58,058 bases of DNA from Noviherbaspirillum galbum (GCF_010974945.1 NZ_JAAIVB010000053.1:1-58058); one strand, 5' to 3'; shown: positions 1-9,240, numbered from the stretch's first letter. Notes: generated from the letters alone by a model not told the origin. Numbers and translations: made by a program.

Positions 1-1007
1 CGGCCGCACCCGCGCCCGCTGCTGCCCCGGCCGCCGATCCGGTCGCCGCCGCCATCGGCCAGCTCGCCGCGAACGCGGGCGGCGCCTCCGCCGGCGTCGC
101 CATGCCGGCCGCAGCGAAGATGCTGTCCGAGAACAGCATGAACGCTTCCCAGGTCGCCGGCACCGGCAAGGATGGCCGCGTCACCAAGGGCGACGTCATC
201 GGCGCCCTGCAGAACAAGGCTGCACCGGGTCCCGCCGCCGCGCCTGCGCCCGCCGCCAAGCCCGCTCTCCAGCAGGTCGCCGCGCCGGTCACGCTCAACC
301 TCGCCAACCGCCCGGAAGAGCGCGTTCCGATGAGCCGCCTGCGCGCCCGCATCGCCGAGCGCCTGCTGCAATCGCAAGCCACCAACGCCATCCTGACCAC
401 GTTCAATGAAGTGAACATGCAGCCGGTCATGGACCTGCGCAACAAGTACAAGGACAAGTTCGAGAAGGAGCACGGCGTCAAGCTGGGCTTCATGTCCTTC
501 TTTGTGAAGGCCGCCGTGGCCGCGCTCAAGAAGTACCCGATCATCAACGCCTCGGTCGACGGCAATGACATCGTCTACCACGGCTACTTCGACATCGGCA
601 TCGCCGTCGGCTCGCCGCGCGGCCTGGTCGTGCCCATCCTGCGCGACGCCGACCAGATGACCATCGCCGACATCGAGAAGAAGATCGCCGAATTCGGCGT
701 CAAGGCCAAGGACGGCAAGCTCACGCTCGACGAGCTGACCGGCGGCACGTTCTCGATCTCCAATGGCGGCGTGTTCGGCTCCATGCTGTCCACCCCGATC
801 ATCAACCCGCCGCAGTCGGCCATCCTCGGCGTACACGCCACCAAGGATCGCCCGGTGGTGGAGAACGGTCAGATCGTCATCCGTCCGATCAACTACCTCG
901 CGATGTCCTACGACCACCGCATCATCGACGGCCGCGAAGCCGTGCTCGGCCTGGTCGCCATGAAGGAAGCGCTGGAAGATCCCGCGCGCCTGCTGCTCGA
1001 CCTGTAA
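1..1007 (+). CDS. odhB: Dihydrolipoyl succinyltransferase (E2 of 2-oxoglutarate dehydrogenase), 5'-truncated
   Basis: E2 core of the 2-oxoglutarate dehydrogenase complex, moving the succinyl group from lipoyl-lysine to CoA in the TCA cycle. The reading frame is open from base 3, so the lipoyl domain lies before the window. What remains is an Ala/Pro-rich linker, a peripheral subunit-binding domain (about 105-220, with the [13 protein letters not shown] pattern), a second Ala/Pro linker and the acyltransferase domain. The acyltransferase domain ends with the catalytic signature [11 protein letters not shown] (about 907-942). The ATG at 102 is internal, not the start. lpdA follows 114 bases downstream, as expected for an odhA-odhB-lpdA operon. 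A pyruvate dehydrogenase E2 is less likely because the C-terminal core resembles the SucB type; that choice rests on family resemblance. Confidence 0.93.
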   Translation, partial: AAPAPAAAPAADPVAAAIGQLAANAGGASAGVAMPAAAKMLSENSMNASQVAGTGKDGRVTKGDVIGALQNKAAPGPAAAPAPAAKPALQQVAAPVTLNLANRPEERVPMSRLRARIAERLLQSQATNAILTTFNEVNMQPVMDLRNKYKDKFEKEHGVKLGFMSFFVKAAVAALKKYPIINASVDGNDIVYHGYFDIGIAVGSPRGLVVPILRDADQMTIADIEKKIAEFGVKAKDGKLTLDELTGGTFSISNGGVFGSMLSTPIINPPQSAILGVHATKDRPVVENGQIVIRPINYLAMSYDHRIIDGREAVLGLVAMKEALEDPARLLLDL

Positions 1008-1022
1008 TCCGCTGCACCCGGA

Positions 1023-1049
1023 CGTCCGCCGGACACCCTCTGGCGGACG
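1023..1049 (+). other. Intercistronic stem-loop between odhB and lpdA
   Basis: A perfect 8-bp inverted repeat (CGTCCGCC / GGCGGACG) encloses an 11-base loop, 16 bases after the odhB stop. No T-run follows, so it is not a typical terminator. In operons such hairpins often slow 3' decay of the upstream message or set the relative amounts of two subunits. That role here is inference. Confidence 0.5.
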
Positions 1050-1121
1050 GCATCCCTTCACGCCGCGGCAGGGCGACACGCCCTTGTCGCGGCCAAACTA
1101 CCTAGCGATCAAGGTACACCT

Positions 1122-2555
1122 ATGTCCAAGAATTTTGATGTGGTGGTCATCGGGGGCGGTCCCGGCGGCTACATCGCGGCCATCCGCGCTGCGCAACTCG
1201 GTTTCAGCACGGCCTGCATCGACGAGTGGAAGAACGCCAAGAACGGCCCCGCGCCGGGCGGCACCTGCACCAACGTCGGCTGCATTCCCTCCAAGGCCCT
1301 GCTGCAATCGTCCGAAAACTTCGAGCATGCCGGCCATGCCTTCGCCGACCATGGCATCAAGGTCGACGGCCTGTCCATCGACATCCCCAAGATGCTGGCC
1401 CGCAAGGACACCGTCGTGAAGCAGAACAACGACGGCATCCTCTACCTGTTCAAGAAGAACAAGGTCACCTTCTTCCATGGCCGCGGTTCCTTCGCCAAGG
1501 CTGCCGACGGCGGCGCGGGCTATGAAATCAAGGTCGCCGGCGCGGCAGAGGAAACCATTACCGGCAAGCACATCATCCTTGCCACCGGCTCCAATCCCCG
1601 CCAGCTGCCCAACCTTCCCTTCGACGAGAAGCTCATCCTGTCGAACACCGGCGCACTCGCCATCGACGCCGTGCCCAAGAAGCTGGGCGTGATCGGCGCC
1701 GGCGTCATCGGCCTCGAAATGGGCAGCGTCTGGCGCCGCGTGGGCGCGGAAGTCACCGTGCTCGAAGCGCTGCCGGCCTTCCTCGGCGCGGTCGACGAGC
1801 AGATCGCCAAGGAAGCTCAGAAGCTGTTCGTCAAGCAGGGCCTGGCCATCCACCTCGGCGTCAAGATCGGCGCGATCACTGCCGGCAAGAAAGACGTCAC
1901 CGTCGAATACACCGACGACAAGGGCAATGCGCAAAAGGCGGTGTTCGACAAGCTCATCGTTTCCATCGGCCGCGTGCCCAACACCACCGGCCTGAACCAT
2001 GATGCCGTCGGCCTCAAGCTCGACGAGCGCGGCTTCATCGCCGTCGACCACGACTGCAAGACCAACCTGCCGAATGTGTGGGCGGTCGGCGACGTGGTGC
2101 GCGGCCCGATGCTCGCCCACAAGGCGGAAGAAGAGGGCGTGGCTGTCGCCGAGCGTATCGCCGGTCAACATGGCCATGTGAACTTCAATACAATTCCCTG
2201 GGTCATATATACGTCTCCGGAAATTGCCTGGGTGGGCAAGACCGAGCAGCAGCTCAAGGCGGAAGGCGTGGCCTACAAGGCCGGCACCTTCCCATTCATG
2301 GCCAATGGCCGCGCCCGCGCGCTTGGCGATACCTCCGGCATGGTGAAGTTCCTGGCCGATGCCAAGACCGACGAGATCCTCGGCGTGCATATCGTTGGCC
2401 CGATGGCCTCCGAACTGATTTCCGAAGCCGTGGTCGCCATGGAGTTCCGCGCCTCGGCCGAGGACATCGCCCGCATCTGCCATGCCCATCCTTCGCTTTC
2501 CGAGGCAACCAAGGAAGCCGCGCTCGCGGTCGACAAACGGTCGTTGAACTTCTAA
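1122..2555 (+). CDS. lpdA: Dihydrolipoyl dehydrogenase (E3)
   Basis: FAD-dependent E3 that reoxidises dihydrolipoamide on odhB with NAD+. At 477 residues it has the usual length. It shows the N-terminal FAD-binding GGGPGG (11-16), the redox-active disulfide in [13 protein letters not shown] (Cys49 and Cys54), a second Rossmann motif GVIGAGVIG for NAD, and the C-terminal His-Glu pair in HPSLSE (His456, Glu461) that completes the active site of the partner subunit. Its place directly after odhB marks it as the E3 of the 2-oxoglutarate complex, although one E3 may serve other dehydrogenases. A small lipoprotein gene follows after 16 bases. Confidence 0.97.
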   Translation: MSKNFDVVVIGGGPGGYIAAIRAAQLGFSTACIDEWKNAKNGPAPGGTCTNVGCIPSKALLQSSENFEHAGHAFADHGIKVDGLSIDIPKMLARKDTVVKQNNDGILYLFKKNKVTFFHGRGSFAKAADGGAGYEIKVAGAAEETITGKHIILATGSNPRQLPNLPFDEKLILSNTGALAIDAVPKKLGVIGAGVIGLEMGSVWRRVGAEVTVLEALPAFLGAVDEQIAKEAQKLFVKQGLAIHLGVKIGAITAGKKDVTVEYTDDKGNAQKAVFDKLIVSIGRVPNTTGLNHDAVGLKLDERGFIAVDHDCKTNLPNVWAVGDVVRGPMLAHKAEEEGVAVAERIAGQHGHVNFNTIPWVIYTSPEIAWVGKTEQQLKAEGVAYKAGTFPFMANGRARALGDTSGMVKFLADAKTDEILGVHIVGPMASELISEAVVAMEFRASAEDIARICHAHPSLSEATKEAALAVDKRSLNF

Positions 2556-2571
2556 AGCCAAGGAGCCTGCC

Positions 2572-2970
2572 ATGCGTTACCCGATCCTGTTGCTGACCGC
2601 ACTGCTTGCCGCTTGCGCGACGACGGGATCGAACGATGGCAGCATCACGATCGACACCCGCGCCGGCGGGCAGCAGCTGGCCGGCGCGAATTGCATGGTC
2701 AGCACCAACAGCGGCAGCTGGAACGTCGTGACTCCCGCCACGGTACCCGTCGGCAGCGCCAACGGCGACCTGCGGGTCGTCTGCAACAAGCCGGGTTACC
2801 GCACGGCCGAGACGCTATACCGGCCGGCGGGTTCATCGGGATCCAGCCTCGGGCTCGGCGTCGGCGGGGGTGGCGGCCATGTCGGCGTCGGCCTCGGCAT
2901 CGGCGTGCCGATCCAGCTTGGTTCGCGCGGTTATCCCGGGACGGTCACCGTCGACATGAACCCGCAATGA
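2572..2970 (+). CDS. Small putative lipoprotein with PEGA-like core and glycine-rich tail
   Basis: A 132-residue protein with a lipoprotein signal peptide: a hydrophobic stretch ending in LLAAC, with Cys15 as the lipidation site. The middle (about 30-85) has the look of a PEGA-like beta domain: two cysteines near LAGANC and VVC flank a TPATVPVG turn, followed by KPGY. The last 45 residues are very glycine-rich. AAGGAG precedes the ATG at a good distance, and the gene lies 16 bases after lpdA, so it can be co-transcribed, although nothing links it to the dehydrogenase. Function unknown; outer-membrane attachment is inferred from the signal. Confidence 0.8.
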   Translation: MRYPILLLTALLAACATTGSNDGSITIDTRAGGQQLAGANCMVSTNSGSWNVVTPATVPVGSANGDLRVVCNKPGYRTAETLYRPAGSSGSSLGLGVGGGGGHVGVGLGIGVPIQLGSRGYPGTVTVDMNPQ

Positions 2971-3001
2971 GCAGTAAACGCGTGCACGCAGGCTAGCGCA
3001 G

Positions 3002-3023
3002 GGCGAGCAAGACTCGCCTTTTT
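3002..3023 (+). terminator. Rho-independent terminator after the odhB-lpdA-lipoprotein run
   Basis: GGCGAG, a 5-base loop (CAAGA) and CTCGCC form a 6-bp stem followed directly by five T residues. It lies 31 bases after the lipoprotein stop and before zapE, so it marks the end of the upstream operon. Confidence 0.75.
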
Positions 3024-3078
3024 CATTGTCCAATTTTTGCATCCAGGAAAGCTTTCCGGATGACAGGCGAACGAAGCC

Positions 3079-4176
3079 ATGAATGTCAGGGAGTTCTACG
3101 CGCATGCGCTCGCGCAGCGCGGTTACCAGTCCGACGATGCCCAGGCGCGCGCCGTCGCGCGGCTGCAGCAAGCCTATGACGACTGGGTCGCGTACAAGGC
3201 GCAACGCTCCAGCCGCCTGAAGCGCCTGATCAGCCGGCCGGAGGTCCCGCGCGGGCTCTACATGTGGGGCGGGGTAGGGCGCGGGAAGTCGTTCCTGATG
3301 GACAGCTTCTATTCCGTCGTGCCGGTGGTGCGCAAGACCCGCCTGCACTTCCATGAATTCATGCGCGGCGTGCATCGCCAGCTCGACGACCTCAAGGGCG
3401 TCGCCGATCCGCTCGACGAGGTCGCCAAGCGCATCGCCAAGAAATACCGCCTCATCTGCTTCGACGAATTCCATGTTTCGGACATCGCCGATGCCATGAT
3501 TCTCTACAACCTGCTCAAGGCCCTGTTCGAGAACGGCGTCTCCTTCGTGATGACCTCGAACTACGAGCCGGGCACCCTCTATCCGGATGGATTGCACCGC
3601 GACCGCATCCTGCCGGCCATCGCCCTCCTGAAGGAAAAGCTCGACATCCTCAATGTCGATGCCGGCAATGATTACCGCAAGCGCGCGCTGGAGCAGGTGG
3701 AGGCCTACCACACGCCGCTCGGCGCGGCCGCAGACGAAGCCCTGCGCAAGGCGTTTGCCAACATCGCAGAGACCGCCGACGAAGATCCCAGGATCCATAT
3801 CGAGGCGCGGGAAATCCGTGCCCTGCGGCGCGCGGGCGGCGTGGTATGGTTCGACTTCCATACCCTCTGCGGCGGGCCGCGTTCGCAAAACGACTACCTC
3901 GAGATCTCGAGCCGCTTCCATACGGTGATCCTGTCGGACGTGCCGCGCATGTCCGCCGCCATGTCTTCCGAGGCCCGACGCTTCACCTGGCTGGTCGACG
4001 TGTTCTATGATCACAAGGTCAAGCTGCTGATGTCGGCGGAAGCGCCGCCCGACGAGCTCTATACCCAGGGGATGCTGGCCAATGAATTCCACCGCACGGT
4101 GTCGCGCATCATCGAGATGCAATCCGCCGAATACATGCAGAGCCAGCGCCGCGACGTCGCCGGCTCGCTTGCCTGA
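3079..4176 (+). CDS. zapE: Cell division protein ZapE (AFG1-like AAA ATPase)
   Basis: P-loop ATPase of the ZapE/AFG1 family (365 residues). The family acts at the Z-ring in proteobacteria, and its mitochondrial relative handles respiratory-chain subunits. Walker A is GGVGRGKS (64-71) and Walker B is ICFDEF, followed by the family-typical HVSDIADAM. The later VMTSNYEPG (sensor-1 region) and the C-terminal RFTWLVDVFYDHKVKL block are also family hallmarks. The gene stands after a terminator and is followed within 6 bases by a secreted charged protein, so the two may share a transcript. Downstream of odhB-lpdA is a common location for zapE in Burkholderiales (recalled, not searched). Confidence 0.94.
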   Translation: MNVREFYAHALAQRGYQSDDAQARAVARLQQAYDDWVAYKAQRSSRLKRLISRPEVPRGLYMWGGVGRGKSFLMDSFYSVVPVVRKTRLHFHEFMRGVHRQLDDLKGVADPLDEVAKRIAKKYRLICFDEFHVSDIADAMILYNLLKALFENGVSFVMTSNYEPGTLYPDGLHRDRILPAIALLKEKLDILNVDAGNDYRKRALEQVEAYHTPLGAAADEALRKAFANIAETADEDPRIHIEAREIRALRRAGGVVWFDFHTLCGGPRSQNDYLEISSRFHTVILSDVPRMSAAMSSEARRFTWLVDVFYDHKVKLLMSAEAPPDELYTQGMLANEFHRTVSRIIEMQSAEYMQSQRRDVAGSLA

Positions 4177-4182
4177 CGCGCC

Positions 4183-4884
4183 ATGAACCGATTCCTTCGC
4201 CATCTCGCTGCCTGCCTCTTCGCCTTCGCAATGCTGCCGCCGCCTGCCGGTGCAGCCGACGGCAGGCCGGCCCCGGCATCGCCGGTGGCGATCGATTCCG
4301 TGGAGACCGCCGACCGCATCATTGAGCAGTCGGCCAGGGCAAGGGAACGCATCGAATCGCAATTCCAGCGGGAGACCGGCGCCTGCGCCGACCGGTTCTT
4401 CGCGTCCTCGTGCGAAGCCGAGGCGCGCGAGCGGCGCCGGCGCGCCTTGAACGACGTGCGCACGCAGGAAGTGGAGGCGAATGCCTACAAGCGGCGGGTC
4501 CGCACCGAGCAGCGCGATGCGGCGCTCAAGGAAAGGAACCAGGCGGCAGAGGAAGACCGGCAGCGCAGGGAAGGGCAGATGCCCGCAACGGCGCCCGGGC
4601 ACGCCGGCATCCCGGACCAGGATCTGGATATTCCCCGGCCGGCGGACAGCGAGCCGGCGGCCGCTGGTCCGTCCGAACGCGAACGGCAGCACGCCGAGCG
4701 CCTCAGGCGCGCCCGAGAAAAAGAAGCGGCCGATGCGCCGCGCCGGGCAGAGAAGGAAGCCGCTTTCGCGCGCAAGGCGCAGCAGGCCGAACAGGAGCAG
4801 CAGGCCCTGCGGCAACGGCAGGCGGAGAAGGCAAAAGAGGCAAAAGAGGCCGAGGGCAAGGCTAACAGCGAAGCGCCGAAGTAG
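4183..4884 (+). CDS. Secreted, highly charged coiled-coil protein of unknown function
   Basis: A 233-residue protein with an N-terminal signal peptide (hydrophobic core about 8-20, likely cleavage after AGA near residue 24). The mature part is rich in Arg, Glu, Ala and Gln and looks like a long charged helix. One segment carries two cysteines (GACADRFFASSC, about 66-77) that could form a disulfide in the periplasm. The tail is a run of Ala/Glu/Lys/Gln repeats typical of coiled coils. It begins 6 bases after zapE. Similar short proteins with a paired-Cys ADRFF-like motif occur across Burkholderiales, as far as I recall. No function is known. Nothing catalytic is visible; a structural or adaptor role is inference. 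Confidence 0.75.
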   Translation: MNRFLRHLAACLFAFAMLPPPAGAADGRPAPASPVAIDSVETADRIIEQSARARERIESQFQRETGACADRFFASSCEAEARERRRRALNDVRTQEVEANAYKRRVRTEQRDAALKERNQAAEEDRQRREGQMPATAPGHAGIPDQDLDIPRPADSEPAAAGPSERERQHAERLRRAREKEAADAPRRAEKEAAFARKAQQAEQEQQALRQRQAEKAKEAKEAEGKANSEAPK

Positions 4885-4887
4885 GCG

Positions 4888-5709
4888 TCAGGCTTTCGCT
4901 GCCGGTCCGGGCAGCGCCAGCTTCACGATGGCAAAGGTGCAGTTGTCCGCCTCGGTGCCTGAGGCACGTTCGCGCGCCTTGGTGATCAGCATTTCTGCCG
5001 CCGAGCGGGGAGCATTCATGGCGATCGCCGCGCCGAGTTCCGCATCCGAGAAGTAGTGCCACAGGCCGTCCGTGCACAGCAGGAAGGCGTCGCCCGGTTC
5101 GAGGCGGGCATGTCGGCCGAGCGTGATTTCCGGATCGGCTTCATGGCTCCCCAGGGCCGAGAGCAGCACGTTCGACAGGCGGTGGTTCGCCGCCTGGTCC
5201 CGCGCCAGTTTTCCCTGCGCCACCAGTCGCTCGACATAGGAATGGTCGATGGTGCGCCCGGCGAAATTCGGACCCGAGAAGCGGTAGAGCCGTGAATCGC
5301 CAACGTGCACCCAGTGGGCCGAGCGTTCCGGCGTCAGCACCAGGGCAACGAGGGTGCTGTGCGGTTGTTTTTCAGTGGAAAAGGCTGTCAGCTTGATCAC
5401 GGTATGCGCGTCGCGCGCAACGCCGGCCAGCAGTTGCTCCACGCTTTCAGTAGCCGGGGAAAACTGGTCGAAGGCCAGTTTCGCGGTGCGCAGCACCTGT
5501 TCCGCGGCGAGCGCGCCGCCGCTCCTCCCGCCCATGCCGTCCGCCACGACCGCCATCATGTACCCCGGCGCACGCGGGGAGGTGAACAATGCCACGCGAT
5601 CCTGCTGCTCGTGCCGGTCGCCGATGTGCTGTCCTGTGCCTGCTTCGATTTTGTATTGGCTCATGTGGCTGGTGTGGATTACACTGCTGACATTCTGCAA
5701 GTATTGCAT
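4888..5709 (-). CDS. PP2C-family serine/threonine protein phosphatase
   Basis: Metal-dependent protein phosphatase of the PP2C/Stp family. It shows the metal-binding and core motifs in order: GDRHEQQD near the N-terminus, VVADGMGG, HVGDSRLYR, LLCTDGLW and near the end EADNCTFAIVKL. It should remove phosphate from Ser/Thr of cytoplasmic substrates. No matching kinase gene is in the window. The frame opens at 5709 (with a weak AGGTG upstream), but the conserved domain begins at the Met at 5664 (MSQYKIEAGT), which may be the real start. It is convergent with the coiled-coil gene, ending 3 bases from its stop, and divergent from the DUF465 gene. Confidence 0.9.
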   Translation of the reverse strand: MQYLQNVSSVIHTSHMSQYKIEAGTGQHIGDRHEQQDRVALFTSPRAPGYMMAVVADGMGGRSGGALAAEQVLRTAKLAFDQFSPATESVEQLLAGVARDAHTVIKLTAFSTEKQPHSTLVALVLTPERSAHWVHVGDSRLYRFSGPNFAGRTIDHSYVERLVAQGKLARDQAANHRLSNVLLSALGSHEADPEITLGRHARLEPGDAFLLCTDGLWHYFSDAELGAAIAMNAPRSAAEMLITKARERASGTEADNCTFAIVKLALPGPAAKA

Positions 5710-5779
5710 CGGGCACCTGGATCGGCCCGCCTGTGTAAGGTTTTTTTACAACTCTTTGCCTCAGGAAAAATTGTTCCCC

Positions 5780-5809
5780 GCCGATGCGGTGTTGCACAAA
5801 CACATCGGC
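5780..5809. other. Bulged inverted repeat between divergent genes
   Basis: GCCGAT and GTGTT pair with AACAC and ATCGGC, giving an 11-bp stem with a 3-base bulge and a 5-base loop (GCACA). It lies between the divergent PP2C and DUF465 genes. It could be a protein-binding palindrome or an RNA hairpin in a leader; no T-run follows on either strand. Confidence 0.4.
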
Positions 5810-5881
5810 CGGGCAGGTCCTATGCGGCCAGGCCAATCACTTTTAAAATAGCGGCTCAAGCAGCATCAGCCATTTCGTGCC

Positions 5882-6082
5882 ATGATTTCAAACGAAGAAA
5901 TTCAGCGACGCATCGTCGAACTGGAAGTTGAACACCGTGATCTCGATTCCGTCATTGAACTTCTCATCCGCGACGGGCGGCACGACGAACTGCAGATCCG
6001 CCGCCTGAAAAAGCGCAAGCTTCAGCTCAAGGATCACATCACCCTGCTGAAGATGCAACTGATTCCCGACATCCCTGCCTGA
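5882..6082 (+). CDS. DUF465 (YdcH-like) small coiled-coil protein
   Basis: A 66-residue protein matching the DUF465/YdcH family: a short helical hairpin with heavy charge (EEIQRRIVELEVEHRDLD, then RLKKRKLQLKDHI). Family members are widespread small cytoplasmic proteins of unknown role, about 60-80 residues, so this is full length. It sits upstream of the DinG-type helicase gene with a 50-base gap, so they may share a promoter in the divergent region 5710-5881. Cytoplasmic location is inferred from the lack of any signal. Confidence 0.85.
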   Translation: MISNEEIQRRIVELEVEHRDLDSVIELLIRDGRHDELQIRRLKKRKLQLKDHITLLKMQLIPDIPA

Positions 6083-6132
6083 CGAGGCCCCGAGCCCGCG
6101 CAGGGAACCCAACCCATTCCCGGCACGCTGCT

Positions 6133-8145
6133 TTGACTGAAGAAAACGTTTCACTTCCCGCGCCCGATGAACATGACGCCGACATCGAGCGCCTGTTCAG
6201 CCCCGATGGTTCCCTGAGCAATGCGGTCAAGGGCTTCCGCCCCCGGCAATCGCAGACGGAAATGGCCAAGGCGATCGCTTCCGCCATCGGCCAGCGCAGC
6301 ACCCTGATCGCCGAGGCCGGCACCGGCACCGGCAAGACCTTCGCCTACCTCGTCCCCGCGCTGCTGTGGGGCGGCAAGGTCATCCTGTCCACCGGCACCA
6401 AGAACCTCCAGGACCAGCTCTACCTGCGCGACATTCCCACCGTGCGCCGCGCCCTCAACGCCCCGGTGTCGGTCGCGCTGCTCAAGGGCCGGGCAAATTA
6501 CGTCTGCCACTTCCATCTCGAACGGACCTTGCAGAATGGCCGCCTGACCACCCGCGAGGACGTCGGCTACCTGCGCGAGATCTCCCGCTTCATCAAGACC
6601 ACCAGCACCGGCGACAAGGCCGAGCTTTCCCGCGTGCCGGAAACCGCCTCGGTCTGGAACCTCGTCACCTCCACGCGCGACACCTGCCTCGGCGCCGAAT
6701 GCCAGTACCACCAGGACTGCTTCGTGATGAAGGCGCGCAAGGAAGCCCAGCAGGCCGACGTGGTCGTGGTGAACCACCACCTGTTCTTCGCCGACGTCGC
6801 CCTCAAGGACACCGGCATGGCCGAGCTGCTGCCCTCGGCGAACACCATCATCTTCGACGAAGCGCACCAGCTGCCGGAGACCGCCACCCTGTTCTTCGGC
6901 GAGACGGTATCGACCTCGCAGATCCTGGAATTGTGCCGCGACGTGCTCGCCGAAGGCCTGGCGCATGCGCGCGACGGCGCGGACTGGCCCAAGGTGGTCG
7001 CGCCGGTCGAGCGCGCCGCCCGCGACCTGCGCCTGACCTTCCCGCAGGACATCGTGCGCATGTCGGTCAGCCAGATCGCGCCGTCGAGTCCCTTCTTCGC
7101 CGCGCTGGAAACCCTCAAGGACGAGCTGCACGACATGAACGCCGTCCTGGAGAAAATGGCCGAGCGCGCCGAGACCATCGAGCAATGCCATGGCCGCGGC
7201 GTGGAACTCGGCACCCGCCTGGAGCGCTGGAACGCGCCCGGCGAACCCGCCAAGGACGGCGAGGACAAGGTGCTGTGGGTGGAAGCCTTCACCTCCTCGC
7301 TGCAGCTGCACCAGACGCCGCTGTCCATCGCGCCCATCTTCAGCCGGCAGCGCGAGGGTTCGCCCCGGGCCTGGGTCTTTGCCTCGGCGACGCTGGCGGT
7401 CAAGAACGACTTCCATCACTACGCCTCGCAGATGGGCTTGTGGAACGAGCCCGCGAAGACCTGGCCCAGCCCCTTCGACTACGGCTCGCAAGGCATTCTC
7501 TACGTGCCGGACAACATGCCGCAGCCGAATGCGCCCGACTACACCGACGCCGTGATCGATGCGGCCTTGCCCGTCATCGAGGCGTCCGGCGGCCGCGCCT
7601 TCCTGCTCTGCACCACGCTGCGGGCAGTCAACCGCGCGGCCGAGCGGCTGAAGGAAGAGTTCGCCAGTCGTGGCTTAGATTTTCCACTTATGGTACAAGG
7701 AGAGGCTGGCCGCACGGAATTGCTTGACCGCTTCCGCGCGGCGGGTAATGCTGTGCTCATTGGCAGCCAGAGTTTCTGGGAAGGGGTGGATGTGCGTGGC
7801 GAAGCGCTGTCGCTGGTCATCATCGACAAGCTGCCGTTTTCGCCGCCCGACGACCCGGTGCTCGCCGCCAGGATCGAAGCGCTGGAACGCAAGGGTCTCA
7901 ATGGTTTCGTGCATCATCAACTGCCGTCGGCCATCATCAACCTGAAGCAGGGCGCCGGCCGCCTGATCCGCGACGAGACCGACCGCGGCGTGCTGATGAT
8001 CTGCGATACGCGCCTGATCACCAAGCCTTACGGACGGCGCGTGTGGCAAAGCCTGCCGCCGTTCAAGCGCACCAGGGACGTGGCCGTGGTGCGCGCGTTC
8101 TTCGAGGAATGCAGGAAAGCAGAGCCGGATGCGGTGACCATCTAA
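6133..8145 (+). CDS. XPD/DinG-type ATP-dependent DNA helicase (YoaA-like)
   Basis: Superfamily 2 DNA helicase of the XPD/DinG type, unwinding DNA 5'-3' in repair or of structured substrates. At 670 residues it has the YoaA length. Walker A is AGTGTGKT (62-69) and the Walker B box is DEAH (242-245). Between them sit four cysteines (125, 185, 190, 196) in the position of the 4Fe-4S cluster of XPD-family helicases. C-terminal motifs include GSQSFWEGVDVRG and QGAGRLIRDETDRG. The start is TTG, followed by ACTGAAGAA. YoaA is favoured over DinG because of its length, but the two are hard to tell apart by eye. Confidence 0.92.
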   Translation: MTEENVSLPAPDEHDADIERLFSPDGSLSNAVKGFRPRQSQTEMAKAIASAIGQRSTLIAEAGTGTGKTFAYLVPALLWGGKVILSTGTKNLQDQLYLRDIPTVRRALNAPVSVALLKGRANYVCHFHLERTLQNGRLTTREDVGYLREISRFIKTTSTGDKAELSRVPETASVWNLVTSTRDTCLGAECQYHQDCFVMKARKEAQQADVVVVNHHLFFADVALKDTGMAELLPSANTIIFDEAHQLPETATLFFGETVSTSQILELCRDVLAEGLAHARDGADWPKVVAPVERAARDLRLTFPQDIVRMSVSQIAPSSPFFAALETLKDELHDMNAVLEKMAERAETIEQCHGRGVELGTRLERWNAPGEPAKDGEDKVLWVEAFTSSLQLHQTPLSIAPIFSRQREGSPRAWVFASATLAVKNDFHHYASQMGLWNEPAKTWPSPFDYGSQGILYVPDNMPQPNAPDYTDAVIDAALPVIEASGGRAFLLCTTLRAVNRAAERLKEEFASRGLDFPLMVQGEAGRTELLDRFRAAGNAVLIGSQSFWEGVDVRGEALSLVIIDKLPFSPPDDPVLAARIEALERKGLNGFVHHQLPSAIINLKQGAGRLIRDETDRGVLMICDTRLITKPYGRRVWQSLPPFKRTRDVAVVRAFFEECRKAEPDAVTI

Positions 8146-8223
8146 AAAAATCGCGCGGCAGGGCAGGGGGACGCCGCGCCAAGGGAGGCGCTGCGATCGG
8201 GAAACCGCAGTGGAAAAGAGAAG

Positions 8224-9168
8224 ATGACTGAACCCGTGATTTCACTGGTGCCGGTCCGGGGATCGGAACTGGCTGTTGGAAAACCCTTGAGCCAGTCCGT
8301 CTACGACTGGCACGGCAAGCTTCTGCTCGGCGCCGGATGCGTGATCGAGTCCGCCTCCCAGCTCGAATCGCTGACGGAAAGCGGTTACGTCGCCGATTCC
8401 ACCTGGGACCTGAAGCCGGCCGAGCCCAAGCCTTCGCCGCTGATGAAGCCGTCGGTGGGCGCCAAGCCGGAGAAACCCGCGCAGAAACCCGGAGCGCCCT
8501 TCGATGACGACCAGGGCAAGGAAGTCGTCACCGCGATGGACGACATCCGCTGGCAGGTCAACGAGACCCTCTACCTGCAGCAGATCGACAATCCCAACAT
8601 CCGCTACACCGTCCGCATGATCGGTTTCATGAAGGGCAAGATGGTGTTCGTCACGCCGCCGGCGGCCGACGGCAAGTTCGAGTTCGTACGAGAAGGCCAG
8701 ATCTTCGTGGCACGCGCCTTCTCGGGCAAGAAGGCCTACGCGTTCGCGGCTGCCGCGATGAAGTCGGTGATGACGCCGCATCCTTACCTGCTGCTGTCCT
8801 ATCCCAAGGAAGTCCGGTGCACGGTGGTTCGCCGCGGCGTCCGCGCCGCGGTCAAGCTGATCGCCTCGGTGACGGTGGGCCAGCCGGAACGCACCGGCGC
8901 CGCCACGCTGACCGACATGAGCATCGGCGGCACGTCCGGCCTGCTCAAGCAGGCCATCGGTGTGAAGGGCGACGAAGGCATCATGAAGTTCAAGGTTCAT
9001 GCCGCTGGGCAGGATGAATTCCTCAGCGTGAAGATCGTCCTGCGGTCGGTGGCCCAGGCCGAGAACGGCGAGGGTTTCCGGCATGGCTTCGAGTTCGTGG
9101 ATTTGTCGATCCACGACAGGCTGATTCTCTCGGCTTTCGTGCACCAGACGCTGGCGGAAGGGGAGTAG
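8224..9168 (+). CDS. PilZ-domain (flagellar brake-like) cyclic-di-GMP effector
   Basis: A 314-residue protein. The C-terminal half carries the c-di-GMP-binding PilZ signature: RRGVR (RxxxR, about 201-205) followed about 30 residues later by DMSIGG (DxSxxG). Before it lies a YcgR-like N-terminal beta domain (about 110-190, GFMKGKMVFVTPP), as in flagellar brake proteins that slow the motor when c-di-GMP is high. The first 95 residues form an extra segment with a Pro/Lys-rich linker. The gene is about 40 kb from the flagellar block and stands alone. Motor control is the family role; a different c-di-GMP output cannot be excluded. Confidence 0.85.
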   Translation: MTEPVISLVPVRGSELAVGKPLSQSVYDWHGKLLLGAGCVIESASQLESLTESGYVADSTWDLKPAEPKPSPLMKPSVGAKPEKPAQKPGAPFDDDQGKEVVTAMDDIRWQVNETLYLQQIDNPNIRYTVRMIGFMKGKMVFVTPPAADGKFEFVREGQIFVARAFSGKKAYAFAAAAMKSVMTPHPYLLLSYPKEVRCTVVRRGVRAAVKLIASVTVGQPERTGAATLTDMSIGGTSGLLKQAIGVKGDEGIMKFKVHAAGQDEFLSVKIVLRSVAQAENGEGFRHGFEFVDLSIHDRLILSAFVHQTLAEGE

Positions 9169-9186
9169 TCCCGCCAGATGTTGCAG

Positions 9187-9216
9187 CGCTCATTCCCGCT
9201 TGCGCGGGAATGAGCG
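9187..9216. terminator. Convergent-gene hairpin, related to the dispersed CATTCCCGC repeat
   Basis: A perfect 13-bp stem (CGCTCATTCCCGC / GCGGGAATGAGCG) with a 4-base loop, between the converging PilZ and oxidoreductase genes. It lacks a clear T-run. Its core, TCATTCCCGC, is shared with the inverted pair at 39195-39276, so it may be a member of a dispersed palindromic repeat family that doubles as a transcription stop. Confidence 0.55.
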
Positions 9217-9240
9217 AGGTCGTCGGCGTTGACGGATCCG

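Noticed and set aside
2833-4815. 660-residue minus-strand frame over zapE and the charged protein
   Set aside because: Crosses two plus-strand genes and a terminator, with no domain. GC-driven open frame.
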